Shown here in pieces: positions 35,251-42,963 of a stretch of 64,000 nucleotides of DNA; positions within the stretch are counted from its first letter, which is position 1, and each line of letters begins with the position of its first letter. The translations under genes and the position numbers were made by a program. Origin of the DNA: Chryseobacterium salipaludis (GTDB taxonomy: Bacteria; Bacteroidota; Bacteroidia; Flavobacteriales; Weeksellaceae). The stretch covers positions 158,998 through 222,997 of the forward strand of contig NZ_JALHKS010000004.1 in assembly GCF_022968825.1 (NCBI RefSeq). The letters are read 5' to 3'. The notes below the pieces were generated by a model that worked only from the letters and a program-made list of their open reading frames with translations, was not told the origin of the DNA and ran no database searches.

Positions 35251-36003
35251 ATGACGATACTTATTTTTATAGCGGTACTCTGGTATTCGGGCCTGTTTTT
35301 CCAGACTTTCTTTTTGCACCGGTACGCAGCACACCAGACTTTTTATATGTCACGCTTCGGCGAGAAAGTATGTTTTGTGCTGACCTGGATTACCCAGGGT
35401 TCCAACTACCTGTCTGCCTATGGGTATGGCGTTATGCACCGGATGCACCACGCCTACGCTGATACCGAGAAAGATCCGCATTCGCCGAAATACGATGACA
35501 ATCTGTTCTCAATGATGTGGCGTACCAAGAAGATCTATGCCTCCATTAACGAGCAGCGTGCTGCTATTGAGGACAAGTTCACCAAGAACGTTCCGCAGTG
35601 GGAAAAGTTCGATAAGTTCGCCAGTTCATGGGGTTCGCGTATTGCCTGGGCTCTTGCGTACACCGTTTTCTTTTATTTCTTCGCGACGGCGTGGTGGCAA
35701 TGGCTGCTGTTGCCGGTAGCCTACCTGATGGCGCCAATTCACGGCGTGATTATCAACTGGTTTGGCCATATCTATGGCTACACCAACTTTAAGGTAAGCG
35801 ACACGTCCAAAAACCTTTTCCGCTTCGACTGGCTGATGATGGGCGAAGGGTACCACAACAACCATCACCGCCATGGCGGACGTGCCAATTTCGGCGGCGT
35901 GCGCTGGCATGAGATCGATGTGACGTATTATATTATGGTGCTGCTGGACAAGATGAAGCTGATCAGGCTGAAGCCGGTGGCGATTGTGGTTCGGGAGCAT
36001 TGA
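35251..36003 (+). CDS. Acyl-CoA desaturase (membrane fatty acid desaturase)
   Basis: A 250-residue membrane diiron enzyme with the three histidine boxes HRYAAH (about 25-30), HRMHH (about 63-67) and HNNHH (about 203-207), spaced as in delta-9-type acyl desaturases. Hydrophobic segments lie between. It puts a double bond into fatty acyl chains and so controls membrane fluidity. It is monocistronic. Shorter than plant and animal homologues but usual for bacterial members. Confidence 0.93.
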   Translation: MTILIFIAVLWYSGLFFQTFFLHRYAAHQTFYMSRFGEKVCFVLTWITQGSNYLSAYGYGVMHRMHHAYADTEKDPHSPKYDDNLFSMMWRTKKIYASINEQRAAIEDKFTKNVPQWEKFDKFASSWGSRIAWALAYTVFFYFFATAWWQWLLLPVAYLMAPIHGVIINWFGHIYGYTNFKVSDTSKNLFRFDWLMMGEGYHNNHHRHGGRANFGGVRWHEIDVTYYIMVLLDKMKLIRLKPVAIVVREH

Positions 36004-36580
36004 GAGGCTGGAAGACGGGAGTGAGGAGTTGGGAGTTGGGAGTTGGGAGTCGGGAGTCGGATGATACAGAAAAGACAAGGCTTTTTACAACTTGCAGAAT
36101 AGTTATGATGGAACGAGTCATTGCTGAGTAAAATACCTTTGCGTACCTAATTAGGGCAGAGTGATATAAAAATCCTTTGCGTTCAAAGCGTTTGGCAGAA
36201 ATCAGAGGTTAGAAGTTGGGAGCTGGGAGTTGGGAGTCGGGAATGAGTAGTAAGGAGTTTGAAGTAAGGAGCCGGGAGACGGGAGTAAGGAGTTGGGAGT
36301 CGGGAGTTGGGAGTTGGAGAAGAAGCAGGGTTCTGACAACATGCAGAATAGTTATGATGCGCAAGCCATTGTTGAGTGAAACCCTTTGCGTTCCTAATTA
36401 GGGCGTGGTAATAAAGACCCTTGGTGTTCTTTGCGTTTAAAATATTGTTCGTTGAAAAAATTATCGAACCGCTTACAGAAAGTGTTGGGTTTTTAAGAAA
36501 GCATCACTGTAAAATCTTTTGGCTTTCCCTGCGTTTAAACTAATACTCATTCCGCCGGTGCAAATCCGTATATTTGTTGT
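36004..36580. repeat. GGGAGTT minisatellite and duplicated segment
   Basis: A gene-free stretch of 577 bases. It contains two tracts of a degenerate heptamer of the form GGGAGTT/GGGAGTC (36020-36060 and 36215-36320) and, after each, a second repeat: CAGAATAGTTATGATG...CTAATTAGGGC followed by a block with CCTTTGCGTTC, at 36084-36195 and 36339-36450. The right end carries the esterase promoter. Confidence 0.75.
36569..36576 (+). promoter_or_regulatory. -7 box immediately upstream of the esterase start
   Basis: TATATTTG ends four bases before the ATG at 36581, so the transcript may be leaderless. Confidence 0.5.
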
Positions 36581-37219
36581 ATGGAATTACAATACCTCGT
36601 TCGCGAACCCGAAAATATTACCCCCGAAACTACTTTGCTCGTGCTGCTGCACGGTTATGGCAGCAATGAACAAGACCTTTTTGCTTTTGCGCCGACCCTG
36701 CCGGAAGACTGGCTGATTGTCAGTTTTCGGGCTCCACTGAAATCTGCGTGGGAAGGATTCTCCTGGTATGATATCGACCTGATGAACCAGGAAAACCGGA
36801 TCGATGTCGCCCAGGCGCGCGAATCGCTGCAGATGATTACTGAAAACATCATGGCACTGACCAACAAATACGGCCTGACCGAAAATCAGACCCATCTGGC
36901 CGGCTTTTCCCAGGGCGGTATCCTAGGCTATGCGCTGTCGCTGCACCATCCGGAACTGTTCCACAAAGTGGCCTGCCTGAGCTGCTATCCGGAAGAGAAA
37001 CTCCTCACCGACATCGTAAAGGATAAAAAGAAAATAGAAAAACTGCGCTTTTTCGTCTCACACGGAACCGAGGATCCGATCATCCCGCTGGAATGGGGAC
37101 GTAAGGCGGCAGATCTGCTTTATGACCTGGGCGCCTACTTCACCTTCCGGGAATATATGAGCGGCCATACGGTGAACCAGAAAAATTATATGGACCTGAT
37201 GGAATTCTTCAATGCCTGA
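36581..37219 (+). CDS. Alpha/beta-hydrolase, phospholipase/carboxylesterase family
   Basis: A 212-residue serine hydrolase. The oxyanion-hole region LLVLLHGYGSNEQDLFAFAP is at the N-terminus, the nucleophile elbow GFSQGG is near residue 110, and the other triad members are likely in HGTEDPIIP (Asp) and SGHTVN (His). This matches the small carboxylesterase/acyl-protein-thioesterase family. The natural substrate is not known. It is convergent with the Lrp regulator gene, with stop codons adjacent. Confidence 0.88.
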   Translation: MELQYLVREPENITPETTLLVLLHGYGSNEQDLFAFAPTLPEDWLIVSFRAPLKSAWEGFSWYDIDLMNQENRIDVAQARESLQMITENIMALTNKYGLTENQTHLAGFSQGGILGYALSLHHPELFHKVACLSCYPEEKLLTDIVKDKKKIEKLRFFVSHGTEDPIIPLEWGRKAADLLYDLGAYFTFREYMSGHTVNQKNYMDLMEFFNA

Positions 37220-37681
37220 TTAATTCCCGGGCTCAATCACGGTTGAGTTTTTCACTTCCTTTATCATAAACGAACTCTGGGTACTGGCAATATGCTGCAG
37301 GCTGGTGAGTTTGCTGACCATAAATTCGCGGTAGGCAGCAATGTCGCGGACGCATATTTTCAGGATATAATCATAATCACCGCTCACGTGGAAACATTCC
37401 AGCACCTCGGGGAACCGGGTAATTTCCTGTTCGAACTGTGCGATGTATTCCTTGCGGTGCTGCACCAGTTTCACATGGCAGAGCACGATAAAACTTTTCT
37501 GCAGTAAATCCTTATCCACCAGCGCCACATACTTCTCAATAATCTTTCGCTTTTCCAGTTTGCGGATGCGTTCAAAAACGGCCGTAGCGGAGAGATTGAG
37601 TTCCTGCGCGAGCTGGCGGGTTGTCTTTTTAGAATCCGTTTGAAGCAGCCGGAGCAGCTGCTGGTCTTTTTCGTCGAGCAT
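37220..37681 (-). CDS. Lrp/AsnC family transcriptional regulator
   Basis: A 153-residue regulator. Residues 15-55 are the helix-turn-helix (TTRQLAQELNLSATAVFERIRKLEKRKII, with the recognition helix in the second part), and the rest is the RAM ligand-binding fold with ECFHVSGDYDYILKICV. These proteins sense amino acids and regulate amino-acid metabolism. It is divergent from a methionine/cystathionine gamma-lyase-like gene, its most likely target. Confidence 0.93.
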   Translation of the reverse strand: MLDEKDQQLLRLLQTDSKKTTRQLAQELNLSATAVFERIRKLEKRKIIEKYVALVDKDLLQKSFIVLCHVKLVQHRKEYIAQFEQEITRFPEVLECFHVSGDYDYILKICVRDIAAYREFMVSKLTSLQHIASTQSSFMIKEVKNSTVIEPGN

Positions 37682-37838
37682 GGGTTGAATTTTGTTCGGT
37701 GAATTTACTGATTTAGCATCTATATCGGAACATGGTTCTGCTAAATAAGGCTTTCATCAATTTAAAAACTAAATTAAGTACTGAATCTTGTTTATTTATC
37801 GGTAAGGTTGCATTTTTATTTCCTTAAAATAGAAGGAT
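37682..37838. promoter_or_regulatory. Divergent promoter region, Lrp regulator / gamma-lyase-like gene
   Basis: 157 AT-rich bases between divergent genes, the normal place for an Lrp-type operator. I can see no clear palindrome. TAAGGTTG near 37802 is a one-mismatch -7 box for the enzyme gene. Confidence 0.4.
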
Positions 37839-39041
37839 ATGAAAAAATCAGAAGCAGCCAACCGGATTCAGGATCTGCAATATTTCGGGGAGTTTGGCGG
37901 GGTGAATCCGTCGATTTCGGACAGCTCCACCTACACATTTCTCTCCGCTAAAACCATGGCGGACACGTTTGAAGGCAACACTGAGGGATGTTATTTATAT
38001 TCGCGGCATTCGTCGCCGAGCAATCTGTACCTTGCACACGCGCTGGCAGAACTGGAAGGCACCGAGAATGCGAATGTCACGGCGTCGGGCATGGGCGCGA
38101 TCACCTCTACCCTGCTGCAACTCTGCAAAACCGGCGACCACCTCATTTCCAGCCGCACGATTTACGGCGGAACGTATGCCTTCATGAAAAACTTTCTGCC
38201 CGGTTACCATATCAGCACTTCTTTTGTGGACATCACCGACTTAGCGGCGGTGGAAGCAGCCATCCGTCCGGAAACAAAAGTTATTTTCTGCGAAACGGTG
38301 AGCAACCCGCTGCTGGAGATTGCCGATCTGCGCGGTCTGGCCGCCCTTGCGAAAAAACACCAGCTGAAACTGGTGGTTGACAATACCTTTTCGCCACTCG
38401 CGGTGGCACCGGTCCAGCTGGGTGCCGATATTGTAATCCACAGCCTGACGAAGTTCATCAACGGCAGCAGCGATGCGGTGGCCGGCGTGGTCTGTGCCGG
38501 TACGGAATTTATCAATGCGCTTAAGGACGTGAACAGCGGCGCATGTATGCTGCTGGGCCCCACGCTGGACAGTCTGCGGGCGGCAAGTATTCTGAAGAAT
38601 ATGAGAACGCTGCACCTGCGGATGAAGAAGCACAGTGAGAATGCCCTGTACCTGGCGCAGCAATTCCAGCAGGACGGCCTGATCGTGAAATACCCCGGCC
38701 TGAAGGACCATCCGCAGCATGCGCTGTATCAGTCGATGATGATGCCGGAGTACGGCTATGGCGGCCTGCTCGCACTGGACGTGGGCACAGTGGAAAAAGC
38801 CAATGAACTGATGGAGCTGATGCAAAACGAAAACTTAGGATATCTGGCGGTCAGTCTCGGCTTCTACAAAACTTTATTCTCGGTGTCGGGTACCTCGACC
38901 TCTTCGGAAATCCCGGAAGACGAGCAAAAAGAAATGGGCCTGTCGCAGGGCCTTATCCGGATGTCCGTAGGGTTGGATGACGATATTGAAAGAACGTACC
39001 GGAAGATGAAGGCGTGTATGGAGCAAGTGGGGGTTTTGTAG
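37839..39041 (+). CDS. Cys/Met metabolism PLP enzyme (methionine gamma-lyase-like)
   Basis: A 400-residue fold-type I PLP enzyme of the trans-sulfuration family. The PLP Lys is in SLTKFINGSSD; the Asp that binds PLP nitrogen is in LVVDNTFSPLAV; the substrate Tyr motif is YSRHSSPSN, and ASGMGAITSTLLQL lies near the cofactor phosphate. Sub-family members include methionine gamma-lyase, cystathionine beta/gamma-lyases and O-acetylhomoserine sulfhydrylase; sequence alone does not separate them. The divergent Lrp regulator supports an amino-acid catabolic role. Confidence 0.88.
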   Translation: MKKSEAANRIQDLQYFGEFGGVNPSISDSSTYTFLSAKTMADTFEGNTEGCYLYSRHSSPSNLYLAHALAELEGTENANVTASGMGAITSTLLQLCKTGDHLISSRTIYGGTYAFMKNFLPGYHISTSFVDITDLAAVEAAIRPETKVIFCETVSNPLLEIADLRGLAALAKKHQLKLVVDNTFSPLAVAPVQLGADIVIHSLTKFINGSSDAVAGVVCAGTEFINALKDVNSGACMLLGPTLDSLRAASILKNMRTLHLRMKKHSENALYLAQQFQQDGLIVKYPGLKDHPQHALYQSMMMPEYGYGGLLALDVGTVEKANELMELMQNENLGYLAVSLGFYKTLFSVSGTSTSSEIPEDEQKEMGLSQGLIRMSVGLDDDIERTYRKMKACMEQVGVL

Positions 39042-39067
39042 ATATTAATGTTGACTTGTATAATTTT

Positions 39068-39100
39068 AATGCGGACGGCGGTTGCGGTTCGCATTTTTTT
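39068..39100 (+). terminator. Terminator of the gamma-lyase-like gene
   Basis: AATGCGGA and TTCGCATT form an imperfect stem followed by TTTTTT. Confidence 0.6.
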
Positions 39101-39688
39101 GGGGTTGGATATGTTGGGGAGGTGAGCGATTTTAAGCGGCTCAACACATATTACACGAGATAAGAACACCTAACAATAAAGACATTGTAAAGGTAGAAAT
39201 AAGGCTATAACGTAATTTCATTTTTAAGCTTCAGTCGCGAAAAGCGCCAAATTTTCCCGACAATGAAAGTCAATCAGCACGCGCGTACGGTTTTGTAGAC
39301 GGTGGCGCAAAATGGGTGCTAAAGAGGAAAGGCAATGATGAACGATTGCAGATGGAAGCCGGGAGGCAGGGACTGAGTGAAAGACTGAGTGATTGGATGG
39401 CACAGGGTGCAGGATGCGAGGTGCAAGGCCCGGGTTGTGAGGAAAGACAATAGATAATAGACTTTAAGATAACAGACTTTGAGAGAATAGATACTAAAGG
39501 AAAGAGCAGAGACTTGCAGCTGAGAGATTGAAGAGGCCAGTTGGGGGGAGCAGGGAGTGATTGAGTAATTGAGTGGGGAGAAAGGAGAAAAGTTTATTGA
39601 CGGTGAGATCATTGTTTTCAAGGTTGCACCAGAAACGGTGATATTCGGGGAATGAGACCCCTGTTAGCGCTTCAAGCGCTAACAGGGG
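39101..39688. other. Gene-free region ending in a palindrome
   Basis: About 590 bases with no convincing gene, purine-rich between 39350 and 39600 on the plus strand. It ends in the palindrome at 39657-39689. Confidence 0.5.
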
Positions 39689-39689
39689 T
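39657..39689. repeat. Perfect 16-base-arm palindrome (REP-like, possible terminator)
   Basis: ACCCCTGTTAGCGCTT and AAGCGCTAACAGGGGT are exact inverse copies around a single C. It touches the stop codon of the small minus-strand gene. A degenerate relative, CCCCTGTCAGCACTTCAAG, occurs at 20624. Confidence 0.85.
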
Positions 39690-39892
39690 TAGTACAATAA
39701 GGCTTCGCGGACGGATTCCAGAGTCAGGCAGAGACAGGTGCTGACTTCTTCCGCAGAAAGCGCCTGATGGGCCTGCTTGCCGAAGTGATTTTTTATGGTA
39801 TGCAACAGCTGGCGGCTGTAGCGGTCGCTGCGGCCGGTGATGCGCTGAATGTCTTTAGGATACACGCAGAGACGCTGATTTCTTTTTTTCAT
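39689..39892 (-). CDS. Small HTH-like protein
   Basis: A 67-residue protein, MKKRNQRLCVYPKDIQRITG at the start, predominantly helical, with a second helical region LSAEEVSTCLCLTLESVREAL. The pattern fits the short DNA-binding-like proteins found in many flavobacteria (helix-turn-helix with RITGRSDRYSRQLL as the possible recognition helix). I cannot give a target. It is flanked by repeats and ends in a palindrome. Confidence 0.6.
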   Translation of the reverse strand: MKKRNQRLCVYPKDIQRITGRSDRYSRQLLHTIKNHFGKQAHQALSAEEVSTCLCLTLESVREALLY

Positions 39893-40046
39893 GATGTTTT
39901 ATTTATGAGGTAAAGCTCGTGCTTCGGTTGGTTGGGCTGCCGGTAGTTGGGCGGTATACCGGCGGGAAAAGTTATCCACCTATCGGGCAGGCCTGCAGAA
40001 AGCGGAAGAAACGGCAGCAGCGGCATGGATGTACCGATATGCCTTT

Positions 40047-40077
40047 CCATGCATTATCCATGCACTATCCATGCTTA
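40047..40077. repeat. 11-base tandem repeat, second locus
   Basis: Three units of the TATCCATGCAC type, the same family as 14639-14693. Confidence 0.7.
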
Positions 40078-40173
40078 GGACTGGGCTTTGATAGGGGGAA
40101 GGAGGAAAGAATAAAGAGGAAAGATAATAGACTTTGAGAAAATAGACTTGAGGGACAATAGAGATTGAAGGGG

Positions 40174-40227
40174 AACCACCCCGAGCCTTTTCTGATGAAA
40201 AGGCCCACCCCTCCGCAGGAGGGGAAT
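40174..40227. repeat. AACCACCCC element, copy 1
   Basis: AACCACCCCG, then an imperfect hairpin GCCTTTTCTGATGAAAAGGC, then CCACCCCTCC and the hairpin CCCCTCCGCAGGAGGGG. Other copies are at 40344-40397 and 48558-48611. Confidence 0.8.
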
Positions 40228-40250
40228 AAGGTGCGATTGTGGTTTGTAAG

Positions 40251-40304
40251 AAGCGCTGCTGTTCAGGGGGTTGCTTCGTCGGCTGGCGCCTCCTCGCAAT
40301 GACG
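40251..40304. repeat. CTCCTCGCAATGACG element, copy 1
   Basis: GTTGCTTCGTCGGCTGGCGCC followed by TCCTCGCAATGACG. Its reverse complement is a form of the widespread GTCATTGCGAGGAGC intergenic repeat. Confidence 0.7.
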
Positions 40305-40343
40305 AGTGTGCGGTGGAAAGGTGGAGCGCGCTGCAGTGAGGTA

Positions 40344-40397
40344 AACCACCCCGCGCCTTTTCTGACGAAAAAGCCCACCCCTCCGCAGGAGAGGAAT
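40344..40397. repeat. AACCACCCC element, copy 2
   Basis: Same layout as copy 1 with minor changes; the last arm is GAGAGGAAT instead of GGAGGGGAAT. Confidence 0.8.
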
Positions 40398-40420
40398 AGA
40401 GGGGATTGTAATTTGAAGGG

Positions 40421-40456
40421 AGCGATGCCGTGCAGGGGGTTGCTTCGTCGCACTGC
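40421..40456. repeat. CTCCTCGCAATGACG element, truncated copy 2
   Basis: Carries the AGCGATGCCGTGCAGGGGGT...GCTTCGTCGCACTGC half but lacks the TCCTCGCAATGACG end. Confidence 0.6.
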
Positions 40457-40482
40457 TATTTTGTTTTTAAAATACGGAATTT

Positions 40483-40932
40483 ATGAAACGGACCCATTAT
40501 GTACATGCAGCAGTAAGCGCCATTTTTGTGGCTATTCTGCTTTATTCGCTGATCACGAAACTGTGGAAGCGGGAAATTTTTATTGAGCAGCTGTCGCAGG
40601 CTCCGGTCTGGCAGCAGCACCCTGTCCTGATGGCAACGGTTTTTTTAACACTCCATGCCGTTGCCATTGTGCTGCTCTGCCTGCCGCGTACGCGACAAGG
40701 GGGTCTGGTACTGGCTTTGTGTACAGCTGCTCTTTTGGCGGTTTACAGTGTATTCATTTTAGGTTCAGAGCAGCCGGTGCCCTGTGCGTGCATCGGTTTT
40801 TTTGAAAAACTAACCTGGAAAGAAAATATGGTCCTCGATTTTGGTTTGGTTCTGCTGGCGGGTATCAGCCTTGGGGCGAAAAAAAAGCGAAAGGAGCCAC
40901 AGCCGCAGCGTATTTTCCGTCAGCGTTTATAA
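40483..40932 (+). CDS. MauE/DoxX-like redox-associated membrane protein
   Basis: A 149-residue protein with four membrane segments (about residues 8-25, 48-65, 72-92 and 112-132). A PCACIGF motif with two Cys (CAC) follows the third segment, then FEKLTWKEN. This is the pattern of MauE-type proteins of Bacteroidota, which are related to quinone- or thiol-reducing membrane subunits and are often found beside TlpA-like thioredoxins. Here the partners nearby are the small exported protein (41233), SusD, SusC and a TlpA-like protein on the other strand. A role in moving reducing power or making disulfides across the inner membrane is inferred. Confidence 0.65.
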   Translation: MKRTHYVHAAVSAIFVAILLYSLITKLWKREIFIEQLSQAPVWQQHPVLMATVFLTLHAVAIVLLCLPRTRQGGLVLALCTAALLAVYSVFILGSEQPVPCACIGFFEKLTWKENMVLDFGLVLLAGISLGAKKKRKEPQPQRIFRQRL

Positions 40933-41232
40933 TGACTGTCTGAAAAGCGGGAGCAGGTGATTTTGGTTTCCCTTATATGATATCAGGCTGAATATTCTGA
41001 TGATCTGTCTTTTCACTTACGTACAGGAGAACAGCCGGCAAATCATAATCACAGGACCAATTGGCGGAAGGGGATGCAGCACAATGAATTCAGGCGCTGC
41101 AAGGAAGTAACGCAACAGGCTGATCTCTGCTTGTGTTGCCGAAGAGTCTGCAAAAGGCAGAATGCTTTATTTATTTTTTTAACCTTTTGAAGTTTTTACG
41201 GTAATCTTTTTTACATAAAAAAGACCAGTCAA
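40933..41232. other. Non-coding region between MauE-like and small exported protein genes
   Basis: 300 bases in which I see no gene, hairpin or clear promoter. Confidence 0.4.
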
Positions 41233-41547
41233 ATGAAAACTATATCATTTTTAAAGAACCACTTTATGCTTATGGTGGCCTTGCTTACAGCAGGTGTCAC
41301 GATGTCTTTTAAAGTGGCTGAGAGCCATAAGGCAGACACGGTTTACTACTATAACAGCAGTGACCTAAGCGAAGGTGCTTTTGCAAATGCTTCTAACTGG
41401 ACCACAGCCATTAAACCGACCTGTCTTACTACCGGGAAACGACCATGCAGCATGGTTGTGCCGCAAGGCAGTTCACTGAATGACCAGATCGGAGGTAAAA
41501 CCAATGACGAGGTATTAGCCATCCATCCGGACGAGAGACGTCCGTAA
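41233..41547 (+). CDS. Small exported Cys-containing protein (DUF6520-like)
   Basis: A 104-residue protein with an N-terminal hydrophobic signal segment (LMVALLTAGVTMSFKVA). The mature part is short and contains two Cys, in KPTCLTTGKRPCSMVVP, then a polar tail ending RP. Small proteins of this kind, grouped as DUF6520 in some databases, are commonly encoded next to MauE-like and TlpA/SusCD genes in Bacteroidota. The name is tentative. A terminator follows 16 bases after the stop, and the SusD gene is convergent. Confidence 0.5.
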   Translation: MKTISFLKNHFMLMVALLTAGVTMSFKVAESHKADTVYYYNSSDLSEGAFANASNWTTAIKPTCLTTGKRPCSMVVPQGSSLNDQIGGKTNDEVLAIHPDERRP

Positions 41548-41563
41548 CTGGAGTTTTGAAAGG

Positions 41564-41592
41564 GAAGCTGGCCAATCGGCCAGCTTCTTTTG
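41564..41592 (+). terminator. Terminator between the convergent 41233-41547 gene and susD
   Basis: GAAGCTGGCC and GGCCAGCTTC form a ten-base stem around AATC, followed by TTTTG. Confidence 0.8.
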
Positions 41593-41602
41593 TTTGCTGA
41601 CT

Positions 41603-42952
41603 TTACCTGGGATTCTGTGGAATACCGGTAATTTCAATTATTTCTTCCGGGATCGCGATAGCATACCTCGGATCATTTGGCGGCAGGACGTATTCTTTGC
41701 CATTCACCGTCCTAGTCAAGGTGATGTTGGCACCATCACGATTGTATCTTTTCAAATCTGCCCACCTTAACCCACGAATAAGCAATTCTTTTCTGCGCTC
41801 TGAAAGAATGATGGCTAATGCTTCATCCTGATTTTGAGCCGTGCGTTCAACATAGGTACCTGCTTTCCATCGGGTTACAAGCAGCTGATTGAGAGTATTC
41901 ATAGCCTCCGGCACCTGACCAAGCCTGGCGTAACATTCCGCAGCCATCAGATAAAGTTCATCAACTGCCACTGCTGCGGAAGGCCCATTTTCATTATTAT
42001 AATATCCGGAGAACAGTATCTCACCAGCAGGGCTGACGGTAAAATAGACCTCCTTCCGCAAGTCGTTCGTTTCATAGGAGTCATAAATACTTCGTGGTAT
42101 TTTCGCAGGAATCAGGTGATATTCATAACTCATTGCGGCCCAAAAAGTAATTTCTTTATTAAAATCAGCAATCGTATAATCAGAATCCGGATTGATCGTA
42201 TTAAAATCCATCAGGTCAGGCTGTAGTGCAAGTGCCTGTTTTGCATGCGGCAACGCCTTTTCATATTCACCCATAAAGAGGTAGGTGCGGGCGAGCAGGC
42301 CATGGACAGTGGTTGCGGAAATTCTTATTTTGGAAACCTGTTGCGCAGGCAACAGCGGAAGCGCCGCATGAAGGTCTGCCAAAATCTGGTCATACGTGTG
42401 TTGCACGGAAGCACGCACTGTGGCAACATTCATATCCGGATCAAGCCTCAAAGGCAGTCCCAAGTCTGTACCGGCACTACTTTTTCGGTAGGCCGGGCAC
42501 CATAGCTGCGAAGCATCCAGGTAGCGGGCCGCCCGCAGTGCCAAAGCCTGACCCCTGACGTGATCTGCTTTCGGACCGGTGAGTTTGTAGGTATCAAGGT
42601 TATGCAGCACAGCGTTGCTGATATAAATTGCGCGATAACATCTGGACCAGGCATTTCCTGCAGAAACAGGTTTGGTCACATAATCCGGCATCCAGGTATA
42701 TAACCTCTTATCCTGTTCATAATATAAACCGTTGTAATCAGCATCGGTCATATAATAATCGTCAGCACTCGTTTCGCCGATACTGGCAAAATCCGTATTC
42801 ATAAAACCGTATTGGTCGATAAGGGCCTGATTATCTTCCACGGTAGACGGAGTTGCCAGTTTCAGATCAGATTTCTCCTCCAGAAGTTCCCGACAACTGC
42901 CGGCCGGCAAGAGTAGTGCGGTGACTACAGCAATTAACAGTATTCTTTTCAT
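41603..42952 (-). CDS. SusD/RagB-type nutrient-binding lipoprotein
   Basis: A 449-residue lipoprotein with lipobox AGSC (Cys at about 20). It has the SusD helical fold: repeated TPR-like helices such as GQALALRAARYLDASQLWCP and HGLLARTYLFMGEYEKALPHAKQAL, and the C-terminal ILSERRKELLIRGLRWADLKRYN signature. It works as the lid that binds substrate over the SusC channel at the cell surface. It is the last gene of TlpA-like - SusC - SusD. Confidence 0.92.
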   Translation of the reverse strand: MKRILLIAVVTALLLPAGSCRELLEEKSDLKLATPSTVEDNQALIDQYGFMNTDFASIGETSADDYYMTDADYNGLYYEQDKRLYTWMPDYVTKPVSAGNAWSRCYRAIYISNAVLHNLDTYKLTGPKADHVRGQALALRAARYLDASQLWCPAYRKSSAGTDLGLPLRLDPDMNVATVRASVQHTYDQILADLHAALPLLPAQQVSKIRISATTVHGLLARTYLFMGEYEKALPHAKQALALQPDLMDFNTINPDSDYTIADFNKEITFWAAMSYEYHLIPAKIPRSIYDSYETNDLRKEVYFTVSPAGEILFSGYYNNENGPSAAVAVDELYLMAAECYARLGQVPEAMNTLNQLLVTRWKAGTYVERTAQNQDEALAIILSERRKELLIRGLRWADLKRYNRDGANITLTRTVNGKEYVLPPNDPRYAIAIPEEIIEITGIPQNPR

Positions 42953-42963
42953 GATGTTTTTTT

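Larger units (their letters stand above)
39893..40482. other. Repeat-rich non-coding region upstream of MauE-like gene
   Basis: About 590 bases carrying four repeat families listed separately: the 11-base tandem repeat, two copies of the AACCACCCC element and two of the CTCCTCGCAATGACG element. No gene is convincing; the open frames on both strands follow the repeats. Confidence 0.65.

Noticed and set aside
39980..40453. Overlapping open frames on the minus strand
   Set aside because: They run through the AACCACCCC and CTCCTCGCAATGACG repeats and encode repeat-derived sequence.
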